From Pseudomonas furukawaii (GTDB lineage Bacteria; Pseudomonadota; Gammaproteobacteria; Pseudomonadales; Pseudomonadaceae), in the NCBI RefSeq assembly GCF_002355475.1, contig NZ_AP014862.1:3472001-3536000 (forward strand): a stretch of 64,000 nucleotides of DNA, read 5' to 3'. The position numbers and the translations under genes were made by a program. The notes under the pieces are model-generated. The model saw only the letters and a list, made by a program, of their open reading frames with translations. It was not told where the DNA came from and ran no database searches. Below are positions 54,058-62,107 of this stretch, in pieces (positions within the stretch are counted from its first letter, which is position 1; each line of letters starts with the position of its first letter).

Positions 54058-55161
54058 TTGATCAAGACCACTTTCCCCCGCCTGCTGGGCGCCACCCTCT
54101 GCGGTGTCCTGGCCACCAGCGCACTGGCAGTAGAAGAACGGACCCTGCGCGTCTACAACTGGTTCGACTACATCACCCCGCAGACCCTGGAGAACTTCAA
54201 GAAGGAGAACGGCGCCAAGCTGGTCTACGACATCTTCGACACCAACGAGGCCCTGGAAGCCAAGCTGCTCACCGGCAACTCCGGCTATGACGTGGTGGTG
54301 CCGTCCAACGTCTTCCTCGCCAAGCAGATCCAGGCCGATGTCTTCCAGCCCCTGGACCGCGGCAAGCTGCCCAACTGGAACCACCTGGACCCGCAGCTGA
54401 TGAAGCTGATCGAGGCCAACGACCCGGGCAACCGCTTCGCCGTGCCCTACATGTACGGGACCGTGCTGATCGGCTTCAACCCGGAGAAGGTGAAGGCCGC
54501 CCTGGGCGAGAACGCCCCGGTGGACAGCTGGGACCTGATTTTCAAGGAAGAGAACATCGCCAAGCTCAAGCAGTGCGGCGTGGCGCTGCTGGACTCGCCG
54601 TCGGAGATCATGCCCATCGCCCTGCACTACCTGGGCCTGGACCCCAACAGCAACACCGCGAAGGACTACGACAAGGCCGGTGATCTGCTGCAGAAAATCC
54701 GCCCCAGCGTCGCCTACTTCCACTCCTCCAAGTACATGGCCGACATCGCCAACGGTGACATCTGCGTGGCCGTGGGCTACTCCGGCAGCTTTTCCCAGGC
54801 CGCCAACCGCGCCAAGGAAGCCGGCAACGGCGTGGTGGTGGACATGCGCCTGCCCAAGGAAGGCGCGCCCATCTGGTTCGACATGCTGGCCATCCCGAAG
54901 GGCGCCAAGAACCCGGATGACGCCCACGCCTTCATCAACTACCTGCTGCAACCCCAGGTGATCGCGCCGGTCAGCGACTTCGTCGGCTACCCCAACCCGA
55001 ACAAGGACGCCACCGAACTGGTCGCCCCGGCGATCCGTAACAACCCCAACCTCTACCCCACGGCGGAAGCCCAGAAGACCCTGTACACCCTGGTGCCCCT
55101 GGAACGCGGCGCCGAACGCGCCCGCACCCGCGCCTGGACCCGGCTGAAGTCGGGGACCTGA
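54058..55161 (+). CDS. Polyamine ABC transporter substrate-binding protein (PotF/Spu-like)
   Basis: From a TTG at 54058 the 367-residue protein starts MIKTTFPRLLGATLCGVLATSALA, a Sec signal peptide, then ERTLRVYNWFDYITPQTLENF, the typical mature start of PotD/PotF. Other landmarks are YDVVVPSNVFLAKQI, GVALLDSPSEIMP and GYSGSFSQAANRA, all from the polyamine-binding cleft. The long upstream extension would put 30 residues before the signal peptide, so the TTG is preferred. It binds putrescine or spermidine in the periplasm. The transporter's membrane and ATPase genes are absent, so this is an orphan receptor. Confidence 0.85.
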   Translation: MIKTTFPRLLGATLCGVLATSALAVEERTLRVYNWFDYITPQTLENFKKENGAKLVYDIFDTNEALEAKLLTGNSGYDVVVPSNVFLAKQIQADVFQPLDRGKLPNWNHLDPQLMKLIEANDPGNRFAVPYMYGTVLIGFNPEKVKAALGENAPVDSWDLIFKEENIAKLKQCGVALLDSPSEIMPIALHYLGLDPNSNTAKDYDKAGDLLQKIRPSVAYFHSSKYMADIANGDICVAVGYSGSFSQAANRAKEAGNGVVVDMRLPKEGAPIWFDMLAIPKGAKNPDDAHAFINYLLQPQVIAPVSDFVGYPNPNKDATELVAPAIRNNPNLYPTAEAQKTLYTLVPLERGAERARTRAWTRLKSGT

Positions 55162-55168
55162 CCCCCTC

Positions 55169-55233
55169 GTAGGGTGCGCTGCGCGCACCAACAGACCCTG
55201 CGCCGTCATCGCGGTGCGCATGGCGAACCCTAC
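55169..55233. repeat. Solitary palindrome of the metE-array family
   Basis: GTAGGGTGCGCTGCGCGCACC and, inverted, GGTGCGCATGGCGAACCCTAC share their arms with the units of the array at 45.4-47.0 kb. Here the loop differs and the element is single. It shows that the array's hairpin is a dispersed genomic repeat. Confidence 0.75.
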
Positions 55234-55385
55234 GGGATGGCGATTCAGGGCGCTGGTGTCGATGCCCCACTACAAGCAAGGGCTCACCGCGCCATGTGAT
55301 TCCGGAACCGACTGACGGCAAGTGCCGCCGGAGAGGGGCTGGCCCCATTTCGGCACCTGGGGTCGGGATTGCCCTGCGGCCAGGA

Positions 55386-55410
55386 ACAAAATGCCCGCCA
55401 TGAGGCGGGC
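55386..55410 (-). terminator. Terminator of the 69-aa gene
   Basis: On the minus strand GCCCGCC and GGCGGGC pair with a TCAT loop, followed by ATTTTG. It lies 29 bp after the stop of the small gene at 55439-55648. Confidence 0.75.
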
Positions 55411-55438
55411 CAAGGGAGCATGGAGCGGGTGAGCGGGG

Positions 55439-55648
55439 TCAGGCCAGCAGGCTATCCGTGTCAGCGTGACGGCGGCGCATTTCCAGTTGCCAGATCGCCT
55501 GGCTGGCGCCGGCGGCTTCGCGGGAGGTGAAGGGACCGGAGCGCATCACCCCGTCCACTACCACGAACCAGCAGGCTATATGCCCGGCAGCCCGGAGCGA
55601 CTCGGGAACCGCCGTACCAACCAGGGACATCACATCGACGTGGGACAT
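55439..55648 (-). CDS. Conserved-looking 69-aa protein
   Basis: The product starts MSHVDVMSLVGTAVPESLRA and has ACWFVVVDGVMRSGPFTSRE in the middle, a mixed beta-alpha pattern without a signal peptide. AAGGAGGTG lies seven bases before the ATG, a near-perfect ribosome-binding site, which decides this start over a longer frame reaching 55849. A terminator follows. I do not recognise the family. The gene is downstream of the candidate small RNA, which could also be its attenuated leader. Confidence 0.6.
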   Translation of the reverse strand: MSHVDVMSLVGTAVPESLRAAGHIACWFVVVDGVMRSGPFTSREAAGASQAIWQLEMRRRHADTDSLLA

Positions 55649-55845
55649 GGCCACACCTCCTTCGCTTTGCATGGTGACAAGGCTATGGGTTGCGGCCATC
55701 CGATAGAAATCAGTTGCTTCGATAGTGGCTATCCATAACGGCAATCGTGACGCGATTGACGCACTGGACAGCACGAGGGGGCCTTCGTCGGCCAGGCACT
55801 GGAGATCCTCGATGAAGTCAAGGTCATCCTCCGCCTCGCCTGACG

Positions 55846-56034
55846 GCAAAAGCCCCCTGCCCGCTCACGCGGACAGGGGGCCATGCCGGCACCACTCCCC
55901 AGAACACATTGCGACTTGTGGCCCCGGCCCTATCGGAAAGGTCCGAATGAGGCCTGAGCATTCCTGAGGGTGGGACCATCCCAGCCAGGCGGGCTTTCCT
56001 CGGGATCCTCAGAGGGCTTGCTTTTCCCCGAATG
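55846..56034 (-). ncRNA. Candidate small RNA or attenuated leader
   Basis: On the minus strand, TTGTTA (56069-56064) and TATCGT (56046-56041) are separated by 17 bases, a good sigma-70 promoter. About 190 bases later comes a strong hairpin (GCCCCCTG.CCGC / GCGG.CAGGGGGC, 55852-55881) and four T, a Rho-independent terminator. No convincing frame fills the interval, which folds into several short hairpins such as TCGGA-CCTT-TCCGA. It may be a stand-alone sRNA or a terminated 5' leader of the 69-aa gene downstream. Confidence 0.4.
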
Positions 56035-56119
56035 CGCCCTACGATAAACACAATTTGAACAATTAACAAACACGATAAGTGAACAGAAGGCGATTCATTC
56101 CGTCATTAAGATTCGCGGC

Positions 56120-56497
56120 ATGAATACGCTTGGAACGCGCATTGCGCATTACAGAAAGCTGAAAGGACTCTCTCAGCAGGCCCTGGCCAACGAGTGCGGG
56201 TGGGAATCCCAGTCCCGGATCGGCAACTACGAACGGGACACTCGCGAACCTTCGTTCGACGACCTCCGGCGGATCGCCAAGGCATTGGGGGTCAGCCTCA
56301 ATGACCTGCTCACGCCCGCCATGCAGATCGCCGAATCGGAAGAAGGTCGCTACGACCCGGAAGAAAGACTCAGCCCCCGCTCCCGCCAGGTACTGGATCG
56401 CCTGACCCTCGCCGCCAGCCAGGGGCGCCTGGTGGAACAGGACCTGATCCTCCTGGAACAGATCGCCCGGCGCCTGGAAAAACCACAGGACGAATGA
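56120..56497 (+). CDS. XRE-family transcriptional regulator
   Basis: The 125-residue protein has a Cro/cI helix-turn-helix at residues 5-60 (GTRIAHYRKLKGLSQQALANE, SRIGNYERDTREPSFDDLRRIAKALGVSLNDLL). A C-terminal helical segment follows, likely for dimerisation. It is divergent from the candidate small RNA and from the 69-aa gene, and their promoters overlap, so it may regulate them as well as itself. Its ribosome-binding site is weak, and the upstream region is AT-rich. No prophage genes are adjacent. Confidence 0.88.
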   Translation: MNTLGTRIAHYRKLKGLSQQALANECGWESQSRIGNYERDTREPSFDDLRRIAKALGVSLNDLLTPAMQIAESEEGRYDPEERLSPRSRQVLDRLTLAASQGRLVEQDLILLEQIARRLEKPQDE

Positions 56498-56589
56498 TCA
56501 CCAGAGTGCCCCGAAGCCCCGCCATGCGGGGCTTTTCGCGTTCAGGCGCAGGTGTATAGTCGAAGGCCCGGCCTCCCGAGAGCGGTCCC

Positions 56590-57255
56590 ATGGCTGCTTC
56601 CAACTCCGGTATCTCCCGTCGCCAGGTCCTCTCGGCCTTTGCCAGCCTCGTCCTGGGACTGGCCGCTGGCGATGCCCTGGCGACCCGCCTCGACGTCACC
56701 CTGCGCCCGCGCCACCTCCACGCCAAGGTGCTCAACCGGGACCGCTATCTGCGCCTTGAACGCCCCGCCGCCAGCGAGGTGGCCACCTTCTGCTACTTCC
56801 GCAAGGGCAAGGGCTGGGACCTGGAAGGCTACCGCCAGGGCTGCCATATCCTGCGGGATGTGAAGTACCGGAAGATGGTGAAGGTCAACGTGCGCCTGCT
56901 GGACCTGCTGTTCCTGATCCAGGCCTGGCTGCGGATCAACAAGCTGCCCACCCGCATCCTGGTCAACAGCGGCTATCGCACGCCCCAGCACAACGCCAGC
57001 CTGGAAGGCGCCGCCCGGCATTCCCTGCACATCCGTGGCATGGCCGCCGATATCCGCATCCCGGGCGTCAGCGTCGAGCGACTGGGCAAGCTGGTGCACT
57101 CACTGGGCGCTGGCGGTGTCGGCTTCTATCCCTCGAAGGGCTTCATCCACGTGGACGTGGGGCGCGTGCGCACCTGGCGCGTAGCGGCGCTGATGGAACC
57201 CGGACAGGAGGAATGGGCCCTGGCCGTGCTGGACCAGGGCCCGGACTTCGCCTGA
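56590..57255 (+). CDS. Tat-exported M15/DUF882 peptidase-like protein (MepK/YcbK type)
   Basis: The 221-residue protein has a twin-arginine signal (SGISRRQVLSAFASLVLGLAAGDALA). It then has the zinc-peptidase pattern: VNSGYRTPQHNASL (around 124-137), HSLHIRGMAADIRI (about 141-154) and GVGFYPSKGFIHVDVG, with the His/Asp/His zinc ligands. E. coli MepK (YcbK) of this family cuts peptidoglycan cross-links in the periplasm. The gene follows the XRE regulator by 92 bp on the same strand and converges with the acidic zinc-ribbon gene. The ATG at 56590 places the RR motif at residues 10-11. Confidence 0.83.
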   Translation: MAASNSGISRRQVLSAFASLVLGLAAGDALATRLDVTLRPRHLHAKVLNRDRYLRLERPAASEVATFCYFRKGKGWDLEGYRQGCHILRDVKYRKMVKVNVRLLDLLFLIQAWLRINKLPTRILVNSGYRTPQHNASLEGAARHSLHIRGMAADIRIPGVSVERLGKLVHSLGAGGVGFYPSKGFIHVDVGRVRTWRVAALMEPGQEEWALAVLDQGPDFA

Positions 57256-57257
57256 GC

Positions 57258-57464
57258 TCAGTCGAAATCGGCGCAATCGGCGCAGACGAACTGGCCGCGC
57301 CGGTCGGTGCGCTCGGTCAGCTCGCCGCAGTAATCACAGGCGCCTTCGGGCTGATCCAAGGACTCCCCGTCCTCGTCGTCGAAGTCGTCTTCGCCATCGA
57401 AGTCGTCGTCGTTGTCCAGCAGGTGGTCATGCTCGGGTTCGTGAAGGTCGAGATCGTCGTCCAT
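57258..57464 (-). CDS. Acidic zinc-ribbon small protein
   Basis: The 68-residue protein starts MDDDLDLHEPEHDHLLDNDD and is extremely acidic over its first 40 residues. It ends in a zinc ribbon GACDYCGEL...FVCADCADFD with two CxxC pairs. The family role is unknown; the acidic stretch could mimic nucleic acid or bind metal. The ATG at 57464 gives this compact product, while the longer upstream frame is compositionally unlike it. It ends two bases before the peptidase gene's stop, so the two converge tightly. Confidence 0.7.
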   Translation of the reverse strand: MDDDLDLHEPEHDHLLDNDDDFDGEDDFDDEDGESLDQPEGACDYCGELTERTDRRGQFVCADCADFD

Positions 57465-57887
57465 CGGGCTTGCCGCTATACGTGGGGAGTGGAGAGGCGG
57501 CGGACTATAACGCCGCCCGGTAACCCGCGCCACGACCGTTGGTGAAGTCACGTCCACCCCGCGCCCCATCCTCCCGGGAGGGCGGCCGTACATACCTGAT
57601 GGGTTTCGCTTCGCTCTACGCCATCCTACGGCGGTGCGTGCATTCGGTGTCGGCTCCACCCGCGCGGGAAGCTCGGCGTTCGGAGAAGCCATCGAATCGG
57701 CCTTTGGCCAGAGGCTGGCATTTAGTTGCTTGCGATTCGGAAAACCGATCCCCCAGAACAAGACACGTCTTATTTACTCCACACCGCCTACCTGCCTAGC
57801 GTCGCCGTTCGAGTGGGCATCATCTCGCTTGCCCCTTCGGCTGCCAGCACGGAGCTGTTCGCGCAAGCCTCTGGATAGGGAGTAGGT
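57465..57887. other. Intergenic region before the T6SS cargo genes
   Basis: About 420 bp without a supportable gene. It contains a pseudomonad-type repeat at 57598-57630 (GATGGG...CCATCCTACG). Near 57760-57785 it has an AT-rich stretch (TCTTATTTACTCC) that may be the promoter of the PAAR-lipase gene. Confidence 0.4.
57598..57630. repeat. Dispersed pseudomonad palindrome
   Basis: GATGG and CCATC arms surround GTTTCGCTTCGCTCTACG, followed by CTACGG. The layout matches a common Pseudomonas intergenic repeat (GATGGGTTTCGC...CCATCCTACG). Confidence 0.5.
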
Positions 57888-59735
57888 ATGGCAATCGGGT
57901 ATTTCATTCGCCGTGGCGACAAGACCACCTGTGGCGGCGTTGTCCTGGAAGCGGACACCCAAGTCATGATGTTCGGCATCGCGCATGCTCGCCAGGGCGA
58001 CCGGGTTTCCTGTGGCAAGGATGGGAAGACCTACCTGATCCTCGGCGGGGTTCCGTTCATCAAGAGCCACGGGCGGATAGTGGCGGGCACCCTGCACAGC
58101 ATCAGCGGCTGCCCCTGCAAGGCCAGGCTGATTCCCTCCTTGTACAGCGCCACCTACCAGTCGGATGAAGGTGCGGCCAAGCCAACCAGCAGCCCCGCCG
58201 CAGTCCGCATGCCGCTTGCAGCCGCGCCCCTGGCCAAGCCACCGAATCCGGCGCCCAGACGCTTTCTTGAAGAAGAGGAGGAAGAGGAGGAGCTGGACGA
58301 AGCCGGCATCGTGTTGCACCTGGGGCTGTTCTTCGACGGCACCGGTAACAACCGGGCCAACAGCGAGGCAGCGGCGGGCTGCTATGCCGTCAACGTCGGC
58401 ATGACCGAAGACATCGCCGAGGACATTCGCCAGCACTGCGCCACCTATGGCTACGATGGCCAGGGCAACTCGCCGGACAACAGCTACGGCAATGACCTCA
58501 GCAATATCGCCCGGCTGTATGAGCTGTATCCGGATAATGCCGATGAACGTTTGTCGCCAAATGCGGAAGAAGCCTATCTGAAGGTTTATCTGGAAGGCAT
58601 TGGCACCACCAGCGGCCAGGCGGACTCCCTCTACAGCCAGGCCACTGGTCGAGGCAGTACGGGAATAGCGGCTCGAGTCAAGGAAGCACCGGGACTGGTG
58701 CTGAGGCAGTTGCGCCTGTTGCGAGACAACAACCCCGGCCTGAAGATCCGCCGGATCGAGATCGACCTGTTCGGCTTCAGCCGGGGAGCGGCGGCCGCCC
58801 GGCATTGCGCCAATGACCTGCTCACGGGGGCCGGCAGCCTATTGGCCCGTGCCTTGCCGGCAGGCTCACCCTTGTTGGTACCCAGCTTCTCCTGGCGCCA
58901 CCCGACCGACTTCCTGCTGAACTTCATCGGCCTGTTCGATACCGTACCCGGCATCGTCTCGCCGCTCCGCGGGGACTTCAGTGCCAGCAATGCCCGCAAC
59001 GAGGGGCTGGACCTGGGCCTGGCCCCCGACTGCGCACGCCAGGTGGCGCAACTGGTGGCCCACCACGAGTACCGCCATAACTTCTCCCTGGTTCGAACTG
59101 ACCGCGATATCGCAATGCCGGGCAGCCATTCGGACATTGGCGGCGGCTACCTGCCCCTGGCCACCGAGAAATTGCTGCTGAGCCGGCCCGACACCAGCCT
59201 GAGCCCCGAACAGCTTGCCGATGAACGAAGCGACGCCTATTGGCGTACCCGCATGCGCCTGAGTCAGGAGGGACGTCACTGGAAACTTGCGGTCCCCCCG
59301 GAGGGGCTCAAGATCGTGACCTGGTCGGTGCCAGGCCTTTATCGCGAGCGCGACGAGCCGAGGAAAAAACGCGTGTATGCCGCAGTCAGCGGCGAACGGC
59401 AGGTGCGCGGCGAGCTGTCACGGGTGTACCTGCGCATCATGCGTGAACTGGCGGTGCGTGCCGGGGTTGCATTCGCCCCCATCGACCCTGAAGACAACCG
59501 CACAGCCGTGCCGTCGGAACTCGAGTCGATTGCCGCCAAACTGCAAGCCTTTGCCTTGGGCGAGACGGTGACGCCCAACCTGAGCAACGCCGAACTTGAC
59601 CTGCTCCATCGGCACTACATCCACCTTTCCGCCCACTGGAATGCCGCCAAAGGCTGGAAAAACAGTGATCTGGAGACGGTGTTCATCAATCGACCCACCA
59701 AGGACGGCAAACGTGTCATTCATCCCAATGCCTGA
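57888..59735 (+). CDS. PAAR-DUF2235 (Tle1-like) type VI secretion lipase effector
   Basis: The 615-residue protein is a fusion. Residues 1-90 form a PAAR-like spike cap (TTCGGVVLEADTQVMMF, ARQGDRVSCGKDG). An acidic linker (EEEEEEELDEAG, about 125-140) leads into a DUF2235 alpha/beta hydrolase: LFFDGTGNNRAN (about 147), LFGFSRGAAAARHC with nucleophile Ser298, and GSHSDIGGGYLP with Asp416. Such enzymes are Tle1-type phospholipases delivered by the type VI system into rival cells. Its stop overlaps the start of a lipoprotein gene by eight bases. No vgrG or chaperone is nearby, so this is an orphan cargo module. Confidence 0.88.
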   Translation: MAIGYFIRRGDKTTCGGVVLEADTQVMMFGIAHARQGDRVSCGKDGKTYLILGGVPFIKSHGRIVAGTLHSISGCPCKARLIPSLYSATYQSDEGAAKPTSSPAAVRMPLAAAPLAKPPNPAPRRFLEEEEEEEELDEAGIVLHLGLFFDGTGNNRANSEAAAGCYAVNVGMTEDIAEDIRQHCATYGYDGQGNSPDNSYGNDLSNIARLYELYPDNADERLSPNAEEAYLKVYLEGIGTTSGQADSLYSQATGRGSTGIAARVKEAPGLVLRQLRLLRDNNPGLKIRRIEIDLFGFSRGAAAARHCANDLLTGAGSLLARALPAGSPLLVPSFSWRHPTDFLLNFIGLFDTVPGIVSPLRGDFSASNARNEGLDLGLAPDCARQVAQLVAHHEYRHNFSLVRTDRDIAMPGSHSDIGGGYLPLATEKLLLSRPDTSLSPEQLADERSDAYWRTRMRLSQEGRHWKLAVPPEGLKIVTWSVPGLYRERDEPRKKRVYAAVSGERQVRGELSRVYLRIMRELAVRAGVAFAPIDPEDNRTAVPSELESIAAKLQAFALGETVTPNLSNAELDLLHRHYIHLSAHWNAAKGWKNSDLETVFINRPTKDGKRVIHPNA

Positions 59736-60381
59736 ACGCCACTGGCTGCTGGCCTTCAGCCTGACCTGGTTCCTGGCCGGCTGCGCCACGGGAGCAAACA
59801 AGCTGCCCTACGATGCCTGGTTCCTGGGCTTCTTCGCGCCCAACTACATGGAAGTCTGGATCGAGACCGCCGATGCGGTGGACATCCGGGACCGGGTGTT
59901 TCGCCGGGCCATGAGCGGCATGGCGGCGATCCAGACTCCCAGGAACCTCCAGGGCGACCCTACCGGCTGGCCGGAGCGGCCTGGAGGCGGGACAAGCAAG
60001 CGCGTTATCGGTGCCGACTTGCCACGACTGATCTATGTGCGCTGGCAGTCACTGGTCGAGCCGCAGACCTACGAGGCTTACATCGTCATCCCCGAGGCCA
60101 CCCGACAGGCCATGCTCAAGGGGGAGCGGGCTTACTGCCGGGCCGATGACCAGTGGATCACGGACTATCGAGATATGTTGTCCATTGGCCTCGCGCCGGG
60201 TGGCATCGCCAAGGCATGGATCAGAGGCCCCTGCCTTTCTCCAATCGAGGTGACGCGGGTCGAGGGGAAGGTGGTGAAGAAAGGCCCCTACGACGGGACA
60301 TCCAGCGGCAAACATAGGCCCCTTTCCGAAGCATCAAATGCCTACATCGAAAAGTACGGCATCCCGTACGGTTCGTGGTGA
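59728..60381 (+). CDS. DUF2931-like lipoprotein, T6SS immunity candidate, copy 1
   Basis: The 217-residue protein begins MPERHWLLAFSLTWFLAGCATG, a lipoprotein signal with LAGC. The mature part (KLPYDAWFLGFFAPNYMEVWIETADAVDIRDRVFRRAMSG) resembles the DUF2931 group found beside PAAR/DUF2235 effectors. It would sit in the periplasm on the membrane and neutralise the lipase there. It overlaps the effector stop by eight bases and the next copy by one base, so all three are one operon. It is clearly homologous over its whole length to the following gene. Confidence 0.82.
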   Translation: MPERHWLLAFSLTWFLAGCATGANKLPYDAWFLGFFAPNYMEVWIETADAVDIRDRVFRRAMSGMAAIQTPRNLQGDPTGWPERPGGGTSKRVIGADLPRLIYVRWQSLVEPQTYEAYIVIPEATRQAMLKGERAYCRADDQWITDYRDMLSIGLAPGGIAKAWIRGPCLSPIEVTRVEGKVVKKGPYDGTSSGKHRPLSEASNAYIEKYGIPYGSW

Positions 60382-61037
60382 TGCGTATGTGCCACTGGCT
60401 GCTGGCCTTCAGCCTGTCCTTGCTCCTGGCCGGCTGCGCCACGGGAGCAAACAAGCTGCCCTACGATGCCTGGTTCCTGGGCTTCGGTACCCCCAACTAC
60501 ATGGAAGTCTGGATCGAGACCGCCGATGCGGTGGACATCCGGGACCGGGTGTTTCATCGGGCCATGGGCGGTATCGCTTCGACCCAGAGCCCGAAGGACC
60601 TCCAGAAGGAGCCCGCAGGTTGGCCCGAGCGTCCTGGCGGTGGAGCTGGCAAGCATGTACGGGGTGCCGACCTGCCGCGTCTGCTCTATGTGCGCTGGCA
60701 ATCACTGGTCGAGCCGCAGACCTATGAAGCCTACATCGCCATCCCTGAGGCCACCCGGGAGGCCATGCTCAAGGGGGAACGTACCTTCTGCTCGTTCGAT
60801 GGCAAGTGGATTACGGGCTATCGCGAGACACTCACCGTCGGTCTGGCTCCTGGTGGGATCGCCAAGGTCTGGCTCATGGGGCCTTGCCTGCATCCAATCG
60901 AGGTGACACGGGTCGAGGGGAAGGTGGTGAAGCTGGGACCATCAGGTGGCCAAACAGAGGGGCGATACGCATTGCCGCTGGAACCTGAGTCAAAGGCCTA
61001 CATCGAGAAGTACGGCATCCCGTTCGGTTCGTGGTAG
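60381..61037 (+). CDS. DUF2931-like lipoprotein, T6SS immunity candidate, copy 2
   Basis: The 218-residue tandem paralogue of the previous gene has the same signal layout (HWLLAFSLSLLLAGCATGANK) and the identical block KLPYDAWFLGF, then NYMEVWIETADAVDIRDRVF. Differences concentrate in the middle (STQSPKDLQKEPAG) and in the C-terminal third. The start is the ATG overlapping the first copy's TGA; two GTG codons just before are alternatives. Duplication of immunity genes commonly follows changes in the effector or acquisition of a second one. It is the last gene of the operon. Confidence 0.82.
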   Translation: MRMCHWLLAFSLSLLLAGCATGANKLPYDAWFLGFGTPNYMEVWIETADAVDIRDRVFHRAMGGIASTQSPKDLQKEPAGWPERPGGGAGKHVRGADLPRLLYVRWQSLVEPQTYEAYIAIPEATREAMLKGERTFCSFDGKWITGYRETLTVGLAPGGIAKVWLMGPCLHPIEVTRVEGKVVKLGPSGGQTEGRYALPLEPESKAYIEKYGIPFGSW

Positions 61038-61826
61038 TGCCTGGGGGCCTCCGAATGCTGGTATCGGGCCCGAGATAGCCACGCCCCAGGGCGTGGCCTG
61101 CCAAGTTCAAACGAACCACACGCACTCGGCCCGGGCGGCGAGCGCGCCCGGCCTTCGCCGTTGCGGGGTTGATAGGTGACCCTCGGGGTCATGCCGGCTC
61201 CCTCCTGTCATCCGGTAGGCGCGGCGCGTTCCTCGGCCGCGTCTCGGTCGATGGGCTGACGCTGACGGCAGCCATCGGCCAATTGTCTGTGGGTGACGGT
61301 CCAGCGAGCTGTCGGCAAGGGATGCGCGGCAGGCGGGAACCGGACGAGCCCGGGACGGAACCCGGAACGCCGCTGCGCCAACACCCGCCATCCAGCCAGG
61401 TTCGCCCTGCCCTTCGTGGACCCGGGCGCCCCTGTGCCTCAACGCTGGATTCCCTGCCTGAACCCGGAGCAAGACGGCCTCGCGCGCCCCTTTCCCACCG
61501 CCGCAACGCCGCGCCGCTCAAGGGCCCGCCTGCCTCATCGACTGCTTCGCCACCCGCGCCACATTCACCAGGGAGGACCGTCCGGGGAGGTCGCCCTGGT
61601 CGGTCCGATCACGGGCCGTATCGGCCTCCTCACCCGGAGGACTCCCGATGGCGAACTCGCGCCCGGGCACCTGCGGATGGGCACTTGATTAAGCGCTCAG
61701 GCACCCGGCCCTCTACTTCCTTGTCCATGCTCACTCCTGCACTATTTCAGAACGCTTACGTTGAATAACCATCTGCGTTGCACTCTATGCGACGCACAAG
61801 GTTGCTGAAATCAGCCGGAGTCCGAA
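61038..61826. other. Long intergenic region after the immunity genes
   Basis: Nearly 790 bp without a convincing gene. Frames of 100-200 codons exist but have arbitrary composition and no recognised motifs. A short perfect palindrome CACGCC...GGCGTG lies at about 61080-61096. The stretch from 61680 to 61830 is AT-richer and probably holds the promoter of the HTH gene. It could be the remains of further effector or immunity genes. Confidence 0.4.
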
Positions 61827-62096
61827 GTGCAAAGGGAAAACGACATTACTCGTGAAGACTCACGAACAATCAGGGACAGAATAATCGCGCTCTGGGTAAC
61901 GAAAGGTCTGAGCGCAAGGGATTTAGAGAAAGCGACCGACGTAGATCGAACCAAGTGGTACGCCCTCCGCAATGGTCGCCGACGCGCCAACGAAGAAGAC
62001 ATCATGGCGCTCGTCAAAGTCTTTCCCGAACACGCGCTCTGGCTGGTCAGCGGCGAAACCGCTTCGGAAGCGGGCCAGACCAGCCCGGAAGCCTGA
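61827..62096 (+). CDS. Small HTH DNA-binding protein, GTG start
   Basis: The 89-residue protein contains a helix-turn-helix (KGLSARDLEKATDVDRTKWYALRNGRRRANEEDIMALVKVFP). It ends ALWLVSGETASEAGQTSPE, a tail that recurs in a family of pseudomonad Cro-like regulators. The start is GTG with GGAG eight bases upstream. Its base composition is less GC-rich than its neighbours, in keeping with a transferred or phage-related origin. It converges on the AraC gene after 12 bp. Target unknown. Confidence 0.75.
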   Translation: MQRENDITREDSRTIRDRIIALWVTKGLSARDLEKATDVDRTKWYALRNGRRRANEEDIMALVKVFPEHALWLVSGETASEAGQTSPEA

Positions 62097-62107
62097 ATCG
62101 CCCCGTC

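Noticed and set aside
55649-55849. N-terminal extension of the 69-aa gene to 136 codons
   Set aside because: The AAGGAGGTG site directly before the internal ATG is much stronger than anything before the longer start, and the extension begins inside the terminator region.
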